Shown here: in pieces, positions 51,520 through 60,374 of the stretch
Layout: every line of letters starts with the position of its first letter
How positions within the stretch are numbered: position 1 is the stretch's first letter
Position numbers and translations under genes: made by a program
Notes under the pieces: generated by a model
The model's input: the letters and a program-made list of their open reading frames with translations, nothing else
Database searches by the model: none
Told to the model about the DNA's origin: nothing
NCBI GenBank assembly: GCA_037951105.1
Contig: JBAMJV010007773.1
Coordinates: forward strand, 1 to 64,000
Direction: 5' to 3'
From: Echinarachnius parma
Taxonomy: Eukaryota; Echinodermata; Echinoidea; Clypeasteroida; Echinarachniidae
Length of the DNA: 64,000 nt

Positions 51520-52896
51520 TGTGTGTGTGTACTGTGTATGTGTATAATGTGCCCTCGAGTGTGCTAGCATCCTACGTTATCTAAAATGAATGACAACATG
51601 TTCAAATTGATTGCCCAAAAATGAAATCGAATTCTCCAAACGTGCTCATCAGGCATGACCAGGCATGATGCATTCATTTGTATGCACATTCGCGAATTCG
51701 ATTGCCCATAAATGCACTCCTGTGTCTATTCACGATAGCTTATGCGTATGCATGAATTTGCTTGCACTTGCTCGGAATTTGAAATGCCGATCACAACGAT
51801 TACGTGGCAATGCGTTAATTTGAATGACCCGTAATGAATTTGATTGAAAAAAAAGTGTCAAATTGAGCGGGAAAATGGAAAATGGAAAGCGGCCCTTTGT
51901 CCCAATTCCTAAGATGAACTAGAGGGATTGAATGGATAATGAAAGGAACCAATAAGAATATATCCGGTGGCAAATGGCAACCATCAATGGGTCCACATGT
52001 GCAAATGGTTTAACTGGTTACGTAACTGTTAGTTTATGTCTTTTTAGCCCAGACTAAAGTTGTGCCACTGATGAGAATTCGGGCCAATATGTTCCCTTAT
52101 AAACCGCATGTATGTTGAGAGAGTGCTAAACTACTGAGCACGCTAAAATCCACACGTTTCCGGGTGGCTCTGTCCTTGGATCCCGTCAAGGTATATTAAG
52201 GGGACTCACAATATTAATCAATCCAGCTAAAATATGTTTTGTTTTAATATTCATTACGGCAAAGATTGCTTAAGGATCTAATAATGTTGTTGACATGAGC
52301 AAAAAGTGAAGAATGGTTGATATAATGTGTATTTGTGTGATCTGATAATGTCCACTGAGTATTGTGTGAACATTTCGCGTTAAATATATATTATATGACA
52401 GAGTAATGAGCGAAACTGCAAATTGATATTCACTAACTTATTGCACTGACGTTGTACACGATTACCACTATCTAGTGGATAGTTTAATATATGAACACTT
52501 CAATCGTAAATATCTTTTTTAACGAATGGGAAATTCGAAAAACCGACACCTGTCCCATGCTACAACAAGGTATGAGAGTCACCTCTAGAGTTCCAAGTTT
52601 GTAGGATTTGGGCAATGTTACTATATCCCTTTAAGGATAGTATCGCCCTTTTGCAAGCGAAGATACTTAATTTGCGAGATTATTGCATAATAATGAAAAC
52701 GAAAATACCATTTATAAGAGTAGTGTGATAATACTGGGTCGGGAAATGGAGAACCTCCGAATAAAAAAATATAAAAAATCATTAGACTTACCAACCAAAG
52801 GATCAAACTCAGGGCCAGGAAGAGTATCAACAGGAGAAGCATTATGTTGCAAATGTGTCGGCATTTCTTTTTGCTCGATTTTGAATGATCCGCCAT
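39634..52896 (-). CDS. Gene 2: transmembrane ZU5-UPA-Death domain protein, 10 exons, 716 aa
   Basis: Ten exons with GT-AG junctions and consistent phases total 2151 coding bases (716 residues plus stop). Same plan as gene 1: hydrophobic N-terminus, Thr/Ser-rich ectodomain, transmembrane helix (about 151-178), Ser-rich cytoplasmic stretch, ZU5 (about 305-440), UPA-like region (about 450-600), Death domain (615-716). It lacks the Tyr/Pro-rich segment of gene 1 and a counterpart of its 15-residue exon. Exons 5-10 match gene 1 exons 6-11 in length (189, 281, 132, 151, 46, 310). By family knowledge, UNC5CL-like proteins signal through the Death domain to NF-kB; that role here is inference. The gene lies downstream-to-upstream in tandem with gene 1, same strand, after about 10.5 kb of repeats and flank. 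No transcript evidence is available. Confidence 0.82.
40463..41384. mobile_element. Foldback element with nested hairpins
   Basis: Inverted ends, about 44 bases each: 40463-40506 and 41341-41384 share TGCTATACCGTGACATCATT and CATGGTATAG. Inside are a hairpin around 40630-40700 (CACTCACTAGATA / TATCTAGTGAGTG) and one at 41200-41310 (CTATCACTTCC-GGCGATCTG / CAGATCGCC-GGAAGTGATAG). In the gene 2 intron before exon 10. Confidence 0.7.
41385..42034. other. Intron 9 of gene 2: AT-rich, no recognised feature
   Basis: Contains (TCTA)n-type simple sequence near 41460-41520 and a C/T-rich patch near 41880-41930. No coding or RNA feature is seen. Confidence 0.6.
42035..42330 (-). mobile_element. tRNA-derived SINE
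   Basis: On the minus strand: GGTGGCTTAGCGGTTAGAG (box A), CGCCTCATGCACGGGAGC (CAT in the anticodon position), GGGTTCGAACCC (box B), then a body with TAGTAGACGTGTGGCC, GGAGATAGGCGCCGCC and GGGAAGGACTTTAACT. Its body and tail match 2268-2400, a second, head-less copy. Confidence 0.78.
42719..42764 (-). CDS. Gene 2 exon 9: 46-base linker exon
   Basis: 46 bases, phase 1 to 2; acceptor TTTCGCAG|AT, donor TGTGG|GTAAGT; encodes FHDERVQMECIIPC. Same size and phases as the gene 1 linker exon but strongly diverged. Confidence 0.75.
42995..43145 (-). CDS. Gene 2 exon 8: end of UPA-like region
   Basis: 151 bases, phase 0 to 1; acceptor TTCCTAAAG|ATG, donor TACTTTG|GTGAGA. Differs from gene 1 exon 9 by two conservative residues (SVDLSGTPF versus SIDLSGSPF). 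Confidence 0.85.
43545..43752. mobile_element. Hairpin insertion present only in gene 2
   Basis: Compared with gene 1 (6705-6735, GAACGCTCTCAACC..CACAAAGAGATG), gene 2 has about 200 extra bases whose halves are inverted (GCGCC-CCAAC-AGAGAGATCTGC versus GCAGATTTCTCTCGTTAG-GGCGC). Reads as an insertion after the gene duplication, or a loss from gene 1. Confidence 0.5.
43875..44069. mobile_element. Hairpin MITE (TAGACCGCTTC ends), intact pairing
   Basis: 195 bases, almost perfectly palindromic: arms start TAGACCGCTTCTGTAATGTA and end TACATTACAGAAGCGGTCTA, with the loop near 43969. Absent at the matching site of gene 1 (about 6832, GGTCAATTGG). A diverged relative is at 61981-62174. Confidence 0.85.
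44308..44439 (-). CDS. Gene 2 exon 7: UPA-like region
   Basis: 132 bases, phase 0-0; acceptor TGCTACAG|AGA, donor GTGCAG|GTATTA. The protein sequence is identical to gene 1 exon 8 (44 of 44 residues). Confidence 0.85.
44593..45533. mobile_element. TTAA MITE family B with family A inserted near its right end
   Basis: Family B ends TTAAAGGGACAGTTGAGTTT (44593) and CCCAACTATCCCGTTAA (to 45533). Family A (TTAAAGGGATCTAGTAAC to GTTACTAAGTCCCTTTAA, 45115-45510) sits inside at a TTAA. The matching gene 1 sequence (about 7362-7395, GAAATTAACATCAACGAAACATTC) is an empty site for B. Confidence 0.75.
45745..46025 (-). CDS. Gene 2 exon 6: end of ZU5 and start of UPA-like region
   Basis: 281 bases, phase 1 to 0; acceptor TTTCCACAG|AC, donor GTAGAG|GTAAGC. 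Identical to gene 1 exon 7 over its 3' two-thirds; differences cluster in the first ~25 residues (VERNLMAHRRDDSQ here). Confidence 0.86.
46442..46630 (-). CDS. Gene 2 exon 5: ZU5 core
   Basis: 189 bases, phase 1-1; acceptor CTACCCCAG|CT, donor AAAG|GTACAT. Encodes LTDPPDVCDRDDEMIVSLGY, SPSGLHFKKPVTIIIPHAG and YSGRGTYKK. Almost identical to gene 1 exon 6. Confidence 0.86.
46737..46990. mobile_element. Palindromic MITE with CTAAGAAATNNNGGTT ends
   Basis: Left ACTAAGAAATCAGGTTACAA and right TTTGAACCTTTATTTCTTAGTGTG are inverted; interior repeats GGGTGCA..AACTGCTACAACA and its complement. Located in the gene 2 intron between exons 4 and 5. Confidence 0.6.
47194..47297. mobile_element. hAT-type MITE, 104 bp, with perfect 8-bp target duplication
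   Basis: Inverted ends CATGGGCGTCGAT and ATCGACGCCCATG; flanking duplication ATTGGGAT at 47186-47193 and 47298-47305. The matching sequence in gene 1 (about 11504-11511, ATCATTGGTATCATAG) is a clean empty site. Confidence 0.88.
47363..47524 (-). CDS. Gene 2 exon 4: start of ZU5
   Basis: 162 bases, phase 1-1; acceptor TTTCTTCAG|AA, donor AAGG|GTACGT. Contains DDMVGTCIGSSGGTLELKAY and VVPEGALESEQYITI, the ZU5 opening. Equivalent to the last ~45 codons of gene 1 exon 5. Confidence 0.84.
47525..48023. other. Gene 2 intron 3, no recognised feature
   Basis: About 500 bases of ordinary intronic sequence. No repeat or exon recognised. Similarly 48334-49418 (intron 2) shows only a short AAGCAATTGCTTATCA inverted motif near 49120-49210. 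Confidence 0.5.
48024..48333 (-). CDS. Gene 2 exon 3: Ser-rich cytoplasmic region
   Basis: 310 bases, phase 0 to 1; acceptor CTTTTATAG|GAT, donor ACTG|GTAATT. Ser/Thr/Asp-rich with no tyrosine: for example SRISSSDDASSDLPSADR and SDVSSTSGSTTTESESKE, resembling acidophilic (casein kinase-like) Ser sites. Counterpart by position and phase of gene 1 exon 4. Confidence 0.75.
49419..49883 (-). CDS. Gene 2 exon 2: ectodomain and transmembrane helix
   Basis: 155 residues, phase 0-0; acceptor TCATGCAG|GCC, donor AATGCA|GTAAGA. Longer ectodomain than gene 1, with acidic and Thr-rich parts (SATTTTTDTTTILIQT) and two Cys near the membrane (GRCTSQGDC), then a helix of about 27 residues and CTRKRSLKKNNA as stop-transfer. 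Little residue identity with gene 1 exon 2 despite the same phases. Confidence 0.8.
49965..50310. repeat. (AGT)n trinucleotide microsatellite
   Basis: About 345 bases of AGT with AGC and AGT-ATC interruptions in gene 2 intron 1. Poly-Ser, poly-Val and poly-Tyr frames are artefacts. Confidence 0.95.
50315..50745. mobile_element. Foldback sequence with ACGTTGTAAC motifs
   Basis: GTACACACTGACACACCGG and CCGGTGTGTCAGTGTGTAC (about 50660-50743) are inverted and surround GCACGTTGTAACGGGAGACGT. The left part has GGGGCTAAAAGTAACAGGGG and TACGTTGTAACACAG. Probable MITE. Confidence 0.55.
50813..50963. repeat. 16-bp minisatellite, about 9 copies
   Basis: Unit AACGAACCTTCGGAAT, with one unit carrying an inserted T. 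Each unit contains the palindrome TTCGAA-like CCTTCGG. No spacer pattern, so not CRISPR. Confidence 0.93.
50975..51415. mobile_element. TTAA MITE family B, inverted and truncated
   Basis: Inverted homologue of the family B interior (AGCCGTTTC-GAACCGATTTTGA, GCGCCCTCT at its right edge). Terminal TTAA ends are missing. Followed by (TG)n at about 51480-51535. Confidence 0.6.
52265..52636. mobile_element. MITE family A
   Basis: AAGGATCTAATAATGTTGTTGACATG at the left and CAATGTTACTATATCCCTTTAA at the right; about 370 bases. Located between 51890-52090 (a piece of the foldback family of 19930-20865) and gene 2 exon 1. Confidence 0.6.
52792..52896 (-). CDS. Gene 2 exon 1: start codon and hydrophobic N-terminus
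   Basis: 35 residues beginning MADHSKSSKKKCRHIC, then IMLLLLILFLALSLILWL; donor TTG|GTAAGT, phase 0. A at -3 and G at +4 give a good start context. Homologous to gene 1 exon 1 but more Lys-rich before the hydrophobic segment. Confidence 0.82.
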
Positions 52897-53723
52897 TTTG
52901 ATTTTCAGTCCTGGAAATTCGTCGAGCAATGAACGCCGAGGATGAGTAGTGATAGATGCAGCTGTTAGCTATGGACGCTTCGCGATATGAATGATTATCC
53001 CCCTATGCAATCCGAAATTCTGATTATCGAATAATTATAATACATTATTAACGAACAAGAAATTGCAATACGGAAGCCTGACCAGGAAACGATTCAAATT
53101 TAAATGGTATTTTTCTTCGTTGGGCTAACGGTTATACCGAACTGAAGAAAAACTAGACAACTAACAATAATTATTAATATTCGTAAACTCGCCGCTGAGT
53201 CATACACATTGCACAGAGAGTGAATTTAGTCCGTTGCGAATCCAGATTTAATGTAGTTTTTCTTTATGATCGTTAATTTATATTTATATTTATCACGGTA
53301 AACCGATGTTTGCAAACTTGGTACGCTCTTTGTCGATGGCTTCACTCTGTATTACTAAGGAGCAGGGACGTGTGAGCTGGTATATAATGAATATTGCACA
53401 ATGCATCATGTTGATATTGTCAACAGTGAAGGCTCCCTTTTGGGCGAGGATTGGTGTCTTTGTGTTGAGGCGGTCATGCATGAATGTCAATAGCGTATGA
53501 TCCTTTTCTTATTGGAAATTGTGCAACATTTCATTTTTGACTTGGCCCCATATTCAGGTGAAGTGCGCAGTCCATAATAATACAATCATTAAAAACAATG
53601 CATCAATGTAAAGATGAATACACAGGCTTTCCAGCGGTACCAATATCATTTAGGATAGTCAAGTAACAAGGAAGATATGACCGCTCAAAATTAATTTCGG
53701 AACTTATTTTGAGGGGCATATTA
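52897..53723. other. Gene 2 5' flank
   Basis: Between exon 1 and the kB/CRE block. Shares scattered sequence with 29128-29560 (for example the CGTCGAGCAAT stretch just upstream of the ATG and AAACCGATGTTTGCAAACT-GGT near 53297). No TATA box can be assigned with confidence; the transcription start is unknown. Confidence 0.5.
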
Positions 53724-53782
53724 GGGGAATCCCCAAATTCTGACGTAATGGGAAAACCCTTGGAATCCGCGTGACGTGCGCA
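53724..53782 (-). promoter_or_regulatory. Gene 2 upstream block: kB-like and ATF/CRE-like sites
   Basis: GGGGAATCCCC (53724-53734) and TGACGTAA (53741-53748) lie in the same order and spacing as upstream of gene 1, followed by a GGGAAAACCC sequence where gene 1 has its second kB-like site, and by GTGACGTGCGCAG. It lies about 830-890 bases upstream of the gene 2 ATG. The second kB site is imperfect here. Confidence 0.45.
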
Positions 53783-53825
53783 GCAAACAGTGGAAGAGGG
53801 ATTGTATACTCCAGGGTCCATGTTC

Positions 53826-54400
53826 ATAAGATCCGCTAGCTTCAGGGGCGTCGACCACGGGGGGGGGGGGGGGGGGGGATATATCCCCCCCCCCCCAATA
53901 TTTCAGGTGGGGGGGGGGGGGATGGCCTGTATTATCATCCCCCCCCCCCCCCCAATATTTGGGGATGAAAAATATATAATAACATTAAAATTAAGGAGCA
54001 TTGCCCCCTCTCATGAATGGAAGTTGTTACTATAGTCTTCTTTAAACCACTTTTTGATAATTCTAAACTGCCCAAATCCAAAATCTTCCGGGGCTGCGCC
54101 CCTGGAACCCCCATTAAGGTTATTTGACCCAGTACCAGCCATGTACTCATTAAATATTTGTATTCAGGACTTTTCTCTTGGCAAACTTTCAGGCGATCCT
54201 GGCCCACTGTGCGTTTGCGCTTCGCTCACAAAAATTGAGCTAACTACCGTATTCAATACTTAATTGTATTTCTGGATATTACAAATCCCAAAGCTTCCGG
54301 GGGCTTCGCCCCCTAGACCCCCAATAGCCTTTCCAATGTGGGTATCCCTTGACTTATTCTATTCAGGGTTCCATCAGGATGATTGCAATCAACAGTATTT
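53826..54400. repeat. G/C-run repeats upstream of gene 2
   Basis: Poly-G and poly-C runs at 53861-53953 separated by CAATATTT(C/G)GG, then two diverged units of CCAAA-CTTCCGGGG(G)CT-CGCCCC(T)-GACCCCC near 54080 and 54290. No gene. Confidence 0.55.
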
Positions 54401-55440
54401 ATCTATCAGGCTAGAATTCATCCATACTTGGACAGTGCCCTCATCATAACAGGATGCTTGCAATGTGCACTTAATAATCTCTAAACAGCTAATTGAAAAT
54501 CCAACTAGACATGAAATTCGTCATAGACGAATTAGGTGATACGTACCCATTTGAAAATGTATCTTTTGAACCTTTCCACAACAAGCTTAAACCGATTTGA
54601 TTTGCAGGAAATCTTAATAAGGAAAAATTATTCAGAGGTCTATCAGTAAAGATTTGTTGTGAACACCTCAAAATCCAAGATGGTGTCCAATAAAGCAGCT
54701 GTTTTGATTTGTTATAGATAATTGGTGAAATGTACCAAACGACACCTGTAATCAGCATGATTTTGCAGTTATATTAAAGACAATAGACGTTTCTATAATC
54801 TGATAATAATCATTATTGGGTTCAAGATATGTTACATGGTTACTAGTAGTTGTAGTCCCAAACTTAAATTTTAGGCATTTTCCCCCAACAATAGAAAATT
54901 ATTGATTTACATAATTTGGTGTAGATCAATAATTATATTAGTAGTTGGATTAATACTTTTTGAAGAACTGCCAAGTTATATTAGCAATACTATGTGAAAG
55001 TTTTAAGTGTGTACCATATCTGAACAAAAAGTTATAATATCTGGAAGTCAACATTTAATATCGACAAAAAAGGCAGTTTTGCACCATTTATCATGCTGAA
55101 CAGGGTGTCTACAAAATTTGTAATCGTGATTACAGGATTTGTGTAGTCAATAGTTGCGTTAATCTTGGGACATCTTCATTTCTAGTTATGAACAAAACCA
55201 ACTTTTTCTGTAATATGACGAATATTCCACCATCATTTTGTAATCCGCGTAGATGTTGTGTTTGTCTTGTATTAGTTTATGAATTTATCAATACTCAAGC
55301 GCTAGAAATGAACTTAGTTCCACTCCCCATGGAGCATTCAAATCAGCTGGATAATAACGCGCCTGCCAGGCCTATTGTGAATTTGAATCATACTGGGTGT
55401 TGCCCATGATGTTTTTAAAGCATTGTCAAGATCATATTCC
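54401..55440. other. AT-rich intergenic sequence, nothing recognised
   Basis: Short open frames (for example 54489-54758 minus and 55188-55409 plus) have no recognisable motif, and their composition matches the surroundings. No repeat ends or RNA features were identified. Confidence 0.55.
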
Positions 55441-55925
55441 CAGATAACAATGCTACGTTGGCCCATCGTTGGCCCAATGTAGGCGGTCATGTTGGGCCAA
55501 CGTCAAAACGTGACGTCTAGCCCACGTCATTCTTGCCGCTGGGCCCTCGTTGGCCCAACCCCCATACGCCAACGTCAATTGCCAATGTTGAACCAACGTT
55601 TGCCCAACCATTTATTTTGCTATTTCTGACGTCAAGCCAACATTGAGCCGACTAAACCCCAACGTTAATACGACTATATAAGTCAATGTCGGGCCAACGT
55701 TAAAACGTGACGTTTTGCCCACGTCATTCTTGCCGCTGGGCCCTCGTTGGCCCAACCCAACAAGCCAACGTCGTACAAGTGTTGGGCCAACGTTTTCCCA
55801 ACCCTTGCCCAACCTTTCAGTTGGCTAATTATGACATCGGGCCAACGTTTAGCCAACCTTGGGCCAACCTTGAGCCAACCTTGAGCCAACGTTGAGCCAA
55901 CGTTGAGCCAACCTTTAGCCAACAA
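55440..55925. repeat. GTTGGGCCAACG-type palindromic repeat array
   Basis: Many copies of GTTGGCCCAAC / GTTGGGCCAAC / TTGAGCCAACGTT, and two longer related units (AAACGTGACGT-TGCCCACGTCATT at about 55507 and 55705). Similar arrays are known as repeats in several marine invertebrate genomes. Open frames here are artefacts. Confidence 0.8.
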
Positions 55926-56591
55926 TACGAACAATTAAAAAAAATGATTAATAGGCTTGCATGGTGTTACAAATTTTACACTTCCGTCTTCCAACCACTA
56001 AATCCTACATCCTTATCCTACACCTAATCCTATACCTATCATTCTATCCTTAACAATATACTATGCAATCGACTTAGTATATATATACCTATACATACTA
56101 TGTACATTTGTTAATAGTTAGTAATTGCCGAGAGTAGTTTCTAAAATAATCAGCCTTTGAATCATATTCATAAGACTATTACTCAGGTGTCATTTATAGT
56201 TTTATAAATTATATAGAAAAACAAGGACATGATAACACTGTTTTCAATACAAATAATAGCAAAAATAGGAATTTTTCTGTTCACTATTATTTTTATTTTG
56301 TTTTTTGTAATAGTATTTTATTTTCTCTCAAACAAATTTACAACGTAAATTTACAATACAAATCATTCATATAAGTACAACAAACTAATTGTGTACAGCA
56401 TTACATATACATATACAATCTGTTCTTATACATATAATGATAATCATAGTGTTTGAGAAAAAAAGAAATCTATAGTAAAACAGAGAAACAATAGCGAACT
56501 AACAGAAGAAAGATAAAAAGAAAAAGAAAAAAAAAAAGGGGGGGGGGAGGCGGTAGTAAGAACTCTGTACATGGTGTCTCTGTGTCATACC

Positions 56592-59500
56592 CTAGTCAGA
56601 GAGTGTGTCCAATTTTCTATAATGAATTTGCAATGTTCCTCTCTGTTCAGCTATCTTTCTTTCTTCCTCTTTATTTTTCAATAATGTATCTTTAATATCT
56701 TTTATAGTTGGAGGATAATCTTTCGTTCTACTATTAACAAATATCATACTTTTTATCAACAATATAACATGATTTAATAATTGATCTTTTCCTACATTAC
56801 TAACCTTGATTCCTACATGGACCCCTTTCCAATCTATATTTATTAATTCTTCTAAATCAAACTCGTTACCGCAGTCTACCCAGATCATTCTTACTTTTTC
56901 ACAAAAGTAAAACAAATGTTCATATGTTTCCTGCATTTTATGACAAAAAGAGCATAAATTACTATCCCCCATATGAAAAGTAAACATGTGTTTCTTTGTA
57001 TAAATAAGATTGTATAGTAATTTAAATTGAAATTCCCTTAGTGAACTATTTAGCGTGGATTTTCGGGAGCGTACAAAAATATTTTCATTATCTTTTCCAA
57101 AGACATTATATAAGTGTTCTATGTTGCGAACTGCAAAAGACTTCTCTAATCTTAAATTTAACAAATGATCATATATATATTTTGAAGTTATATCACACAA
57201 TGAATAATCTTTTCCACTCAATCGAAACTCCAAATTCAGTGCAGTATCTTCCATCACATTATAATCTCTACTTAACAATTGTTTCCATATAAATGGTATA
57301 TTTTCAAAAATCTGTTTCACTATGTCAATTTCTGACCTATCTAATCCTAGTCTCATAAATTCCTTGACAGATTTTATTCTTCCTTTGCTATCGACTATAT
57401 GATGTATTTTATAAACATTTTTCAAAAATAATGTTTCATTATAATAAATTTGTCCATTAATTCGAATATATCTATTATTAAAAACAATTTGATTCCTGCT
57501 TCCAGTTTCTTTTAACAAAAAATCTTTTGAACCTATCCAAGCTTCTAACATTTCCCTGTAAAAACCCGGAAGTGACAAATTCAATAAATCAAATGAAACA
57601 TTACAAAAGAAAACCAACAAACCTCCTGCTTGTCTAGTCAAGAATTTAAAAACTCTTTTCCATCCCATCATTGATTCCCCCTCAAAAAGTCTCTTAATCC
57701 ACATTATTCTCTGTGTCCGAATAAATAATTGAAAATCAATCATTTTTAGACCCCCTTTTTCGTAATTCAAAAAAGTAACTTCCCGTTTAATTTTATCTTT
57801 TCCATGCCACAAAAAATCAAATGTTAATCTATTCAAATCTTCTATTACACCTTGCGGAATTGGAGTGAGTGAAGATACAAATATTAATTTAGAAATCACA
57901 AACGTCTTTATCAATTGAATTTTTCCCATCAGGGTCAAGTCCCGCTGTTTCCACCATATTAATAAATGTTTAATTTTACTTAAAATTTCTTTATAATTCA
58001 TTCTTTCTCGAACTTCAGGGTCCATAGAAAAATATACACCTAATATTGTAATCATCCCAACTTTTGTACCAAAAGGAGTTACAATTTCTTTTCCATGAAG
58101 AGGGCCTAATAACAAAACATATGTTTTGTCTCGATTAATTTGTAATCCCGATATTATAGCAAAAGTTTCAAATTTTTCCTTTAATTTTATCAACGAATCT
58201 TTATCTTTTACAAAAAGCGTCATATCGTCTGCGTATAATACTTGTTTAATATGTGCATTTCCCAAAATAAACCCTGAAATTTCATTGTCGGTCCTAATCG
58301 AGCGTGCTAAAGTTTCTATACATAATATAAATAAATAGGGTGATAAGGGGTCTCCCTGCCTTACCCCTTTCATAATATTAAAATAACCAGTCGATACATT
58401 GCCGTTAAATACACAACTCTGAGCGCCCTTGTAGAGTGTACGAACCCATTTACAAAATGAAGTCCCAAAACCAAACGTCTTTAACACATTTTGCAAAAAA
58501 TCATGAGAAACAGTATCAAAAGCCTTTTTAAAGTCAATGGCTAATAAAAACCCTGGTATATTATTTGTTTTAGTATAGAAAATCATATCGTCTATCAATC
58601 TTATAGCCTCACCGATATTTCTCCCTTTTAAATATCCTACCTGATCTATACTAATAAGTTCCCCTAATACTTTTTTAATCCGAACAGACAATATCTTAGC
58701 TAAAATTTTGTAATCTACATTTAATAATGATATAGGCCTGTAATTTGTTATTTGTAAGGGGTCTTTATCTTCCTTTTGAATCAATATTATAATAGCTTGT
58801 TTTTGTGAAGAAGATAATTCTTCTTTAACAAATGCTTCATTTAAAGCCCTTACCACAATATCACCAATAACAGGCCAAAATAATTCATAAAACTCTACAC
58901 TAAGACCATCGTTTCCGGGTGACTTATTACCTTTCATTTCTTTTAAAACCGCTATACATTCCCCTTGAGTTATATTACCTTCGCAAATTTCCTTTGATTC
59001 TAAACCTAATTTTGGCAAACCTTTAAAAAATAAACTTTCATTAAATAATTCTACATCAACAACAAATTTGGAATATAATCCAGCATAAAACCTTTGTATT
59101 TCCCGAATAATAATATCCATATCAAAACTTATTTTTCCTCCATCTACTAATAATTTACTTATAATTGTCTTCTTTTTATTTGCTTCCATTAGTTGCACAA
59201 AATATTTAGTATTTTGTTCCCCTCTCTCATAAAATGATGCTCGAGATCGAACTTTCAAACCCTCATTAATATATTCATAAAAAAATTTTAACTCCATTCT
59301 TTTATTTTCCAACAAATCAACCTTTTCCTTTTCTACCTTTTCTATCAATTCTTTTTCAATTACACTTATATCATTTTCAAGATTTTGAACTTTTTCTTTC
59401 CTTTTTCTAGATTTTTCTTTAGAAAATTTCCTAATAAAATTGCTAATTTTCATTTTCAAAAAATCCCAATACACTCTTACATCTTTAATTTCTTTTTCAT

Positions 59501-60374
59501 ATATATTTCTTAATCTCCCTATTTCCACTTCCATCTGTCTAATAAATTCCCCATCTCCACATAAACTATTATTGAACTTCCAGTAACTACCTTTACCTTT
59601 AATTGAAAAATTAGGCAAATTATAAAATTGTAACTGAACAGCAAAATGATCTGGTGCAATTGATGGTATTATATTACATTTTAAGACAATTTGTTCTAAA
59701 CTATATGAAATAAAAAAATAATCTAAACGACTTTGGACAAAGGGGTTAATTTGTTTAAACGTATATTGTTTTTTTAAACCATTTTTCCCCCGCCAAATAT
59801 CTAATAAAGTCCATTTATCCTTATAATTATCAAAGTGTTTAAGAAATATCGACTGTACCTCTTTTTTATTACTTCCCAAATAATCTAAATCAACATTATA
59901 AATCATATTAAAATCCCCTCCCATAATTATTGGGTTACCATTACCATTTATTGTATCCAAACTGTTATCAATACTATTCAAAAACTCAATCTGCTCCATT
60001 GATTTCCCTCTTACTGGAAAATACGCGTTTATTAATATTAATCTTAATCCCTGAATAATACAGTCTAAAATAATAAATCTCCCTGCATTATCATTGCGCA
60101 CTTGAAGAACCTGGATATCTAATTTAGAATCTATCAATACCGCCACCCCTCTACTGTGATTTGTCCTATGGCTATAATAAATTGTTCCATCCCACAAAGA
60201 ACCCCATACATCTTCAACATCATTAGTGCTGTAAGTCTCCTGCAAAAAAGCTACTTCTACTCGTTTATCTCGTAACCAAAATAAAATACCACCCCTTTTT
60301 GTTCTTTCCCTTATTCCCTTAACATTCAAGGATACAAAATTACAATTAAACGATATATTATCAAAGTCCGTCAT
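56592..60374 (-). CDS. L1/Tx1-type LINE ORF2: endonuclease and reverse transcriptase, 1260 aa
   Basis: Uninterrupted ORF of the usual length for L1 ORF2. N-terminal AP-endonuclease: SLNVKGIRE, FLQETYST, IMGGDFN, RLDYFF, PDHFAV. Reverse transcriptase about residues 470-760: NYRPISLLNVDYKILAKIL, DQVGYLKGRNI, AIDFKKAFDTVSHDFL, GVRQGDPLSPYLFILC and catalytic YADD (LYADDMTLF). C-terminal CxxC-H-C zinc-knuckle-like sequence (LCSFCHKMQETYEHLFYFC). AT-rich codon use unlike the GC-richer Death domain exons. No ORF1 was found upstream, so the copy may be ORF1-less or have a decayed ORF1. Clade (Tx1 or L1) is inferred from motifs. Confidence 0.9.
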   Translation of the reverse strand: MTDFDNISFNCNFVSLNVKGIRERTKRGGILFWLRDKRVEVAFLQETYSTNDVEDVWGSLWDGTIYYSHRTNHSRGVAVLIDSKLDIQVLQVRNDNAGRFIILDCIIQGLRLILINAYFPVRGKSMEQIEFLNSIDNSLDTINGNGNPIIMGGDFNMIYNVDLDYLGSNKKEVQSIFLKHFDNYKDKWTLLDIWRGKNGLKKQYTFKQINPFVQSRLDYFFISYSLEQIVLKCNIIPSIAPDHFAVQLQFYNLPNFSIKGKGSYWKFNNSLCGDGEFIRQMEVEIGRLRNIYEKEIKDVRVYWDFLKMKISNFIRKFSKEKSRKRKEKVQNLENDISVIEKELIEKVEKEKVDLLENKRMELKFFYEYINEGLKVRSRASFYERGEQNTKYFVQLMEANKKKTIISKLLVDGGKISFDMDIIIREIQRFYAGLYSKFVVDVELFNESLFFKGLPKLGLESKEICEGNITQGECIAVLKEMKGNKSPGNDGLSVEFYELFWPVIGDIVVRALNEAFVKEELSSSQKQAIIILIQKEDKDPLQITNYRPISLLNVDYKILAKILSVRIKKVLGELISIDQVGYLKGRNIGEAIRLIDDMIFYTKTNNIPGFLLAIDFKKAFDTVSHDFLQNVLKTFGFGTSFCKWVRTLYKGAQSCVFNGNVSTGYFNIMKGVRQGDPLSPYLFILCIETLARSIRTDNEISGFILGNAHIKQVLYADDMTLFVKDKDSLIKLKEKFETFAIISGLQINRDKTYVLLLGPLHGKEIVTPFGTKVGMITILGVYFSMDPEVRERMNYKEILSKIKHLLIWWKQRDLTLMGKIQLIKTFVISKLIFVSSLTPIPQGVIEDLNRLTFDFLWHGKDKIKREVTFLNYEKGGLKMIDFQLFIRTQRIMWIKRLFEGESMMGWKRVFKFLTRQAGGLLVFFCNVSFDLLNLSLPGFYREMLEAWIGSKDFLLKETGSRNQIVFNNRYIRINGQIYYNETLFLKNVYKIHHIVDSKGRIKSVKEFMRLGLDRSEIDIVKQIFENIPFIWKQLLSRDYNVMEDTALNLEFRLSGKDYSLCDITSKYIYDHLLNLRLEKSFAVRNIEHLYNVFGKDNENIFVRSRKSTLNSSLREFQFKLLYNLIYTKKHMFTFHMGDSNLCSFCHKMQETYEHLFYFCEKVRMIWVDCGNEFDLEELINIDWKGVHVGIKVSNVGKDQLLNHVILLIKSMIFVNSRTKDYPPTIKDIKDTLLKNKEEERKIAEQRGTLQIHYRKLDTLSD

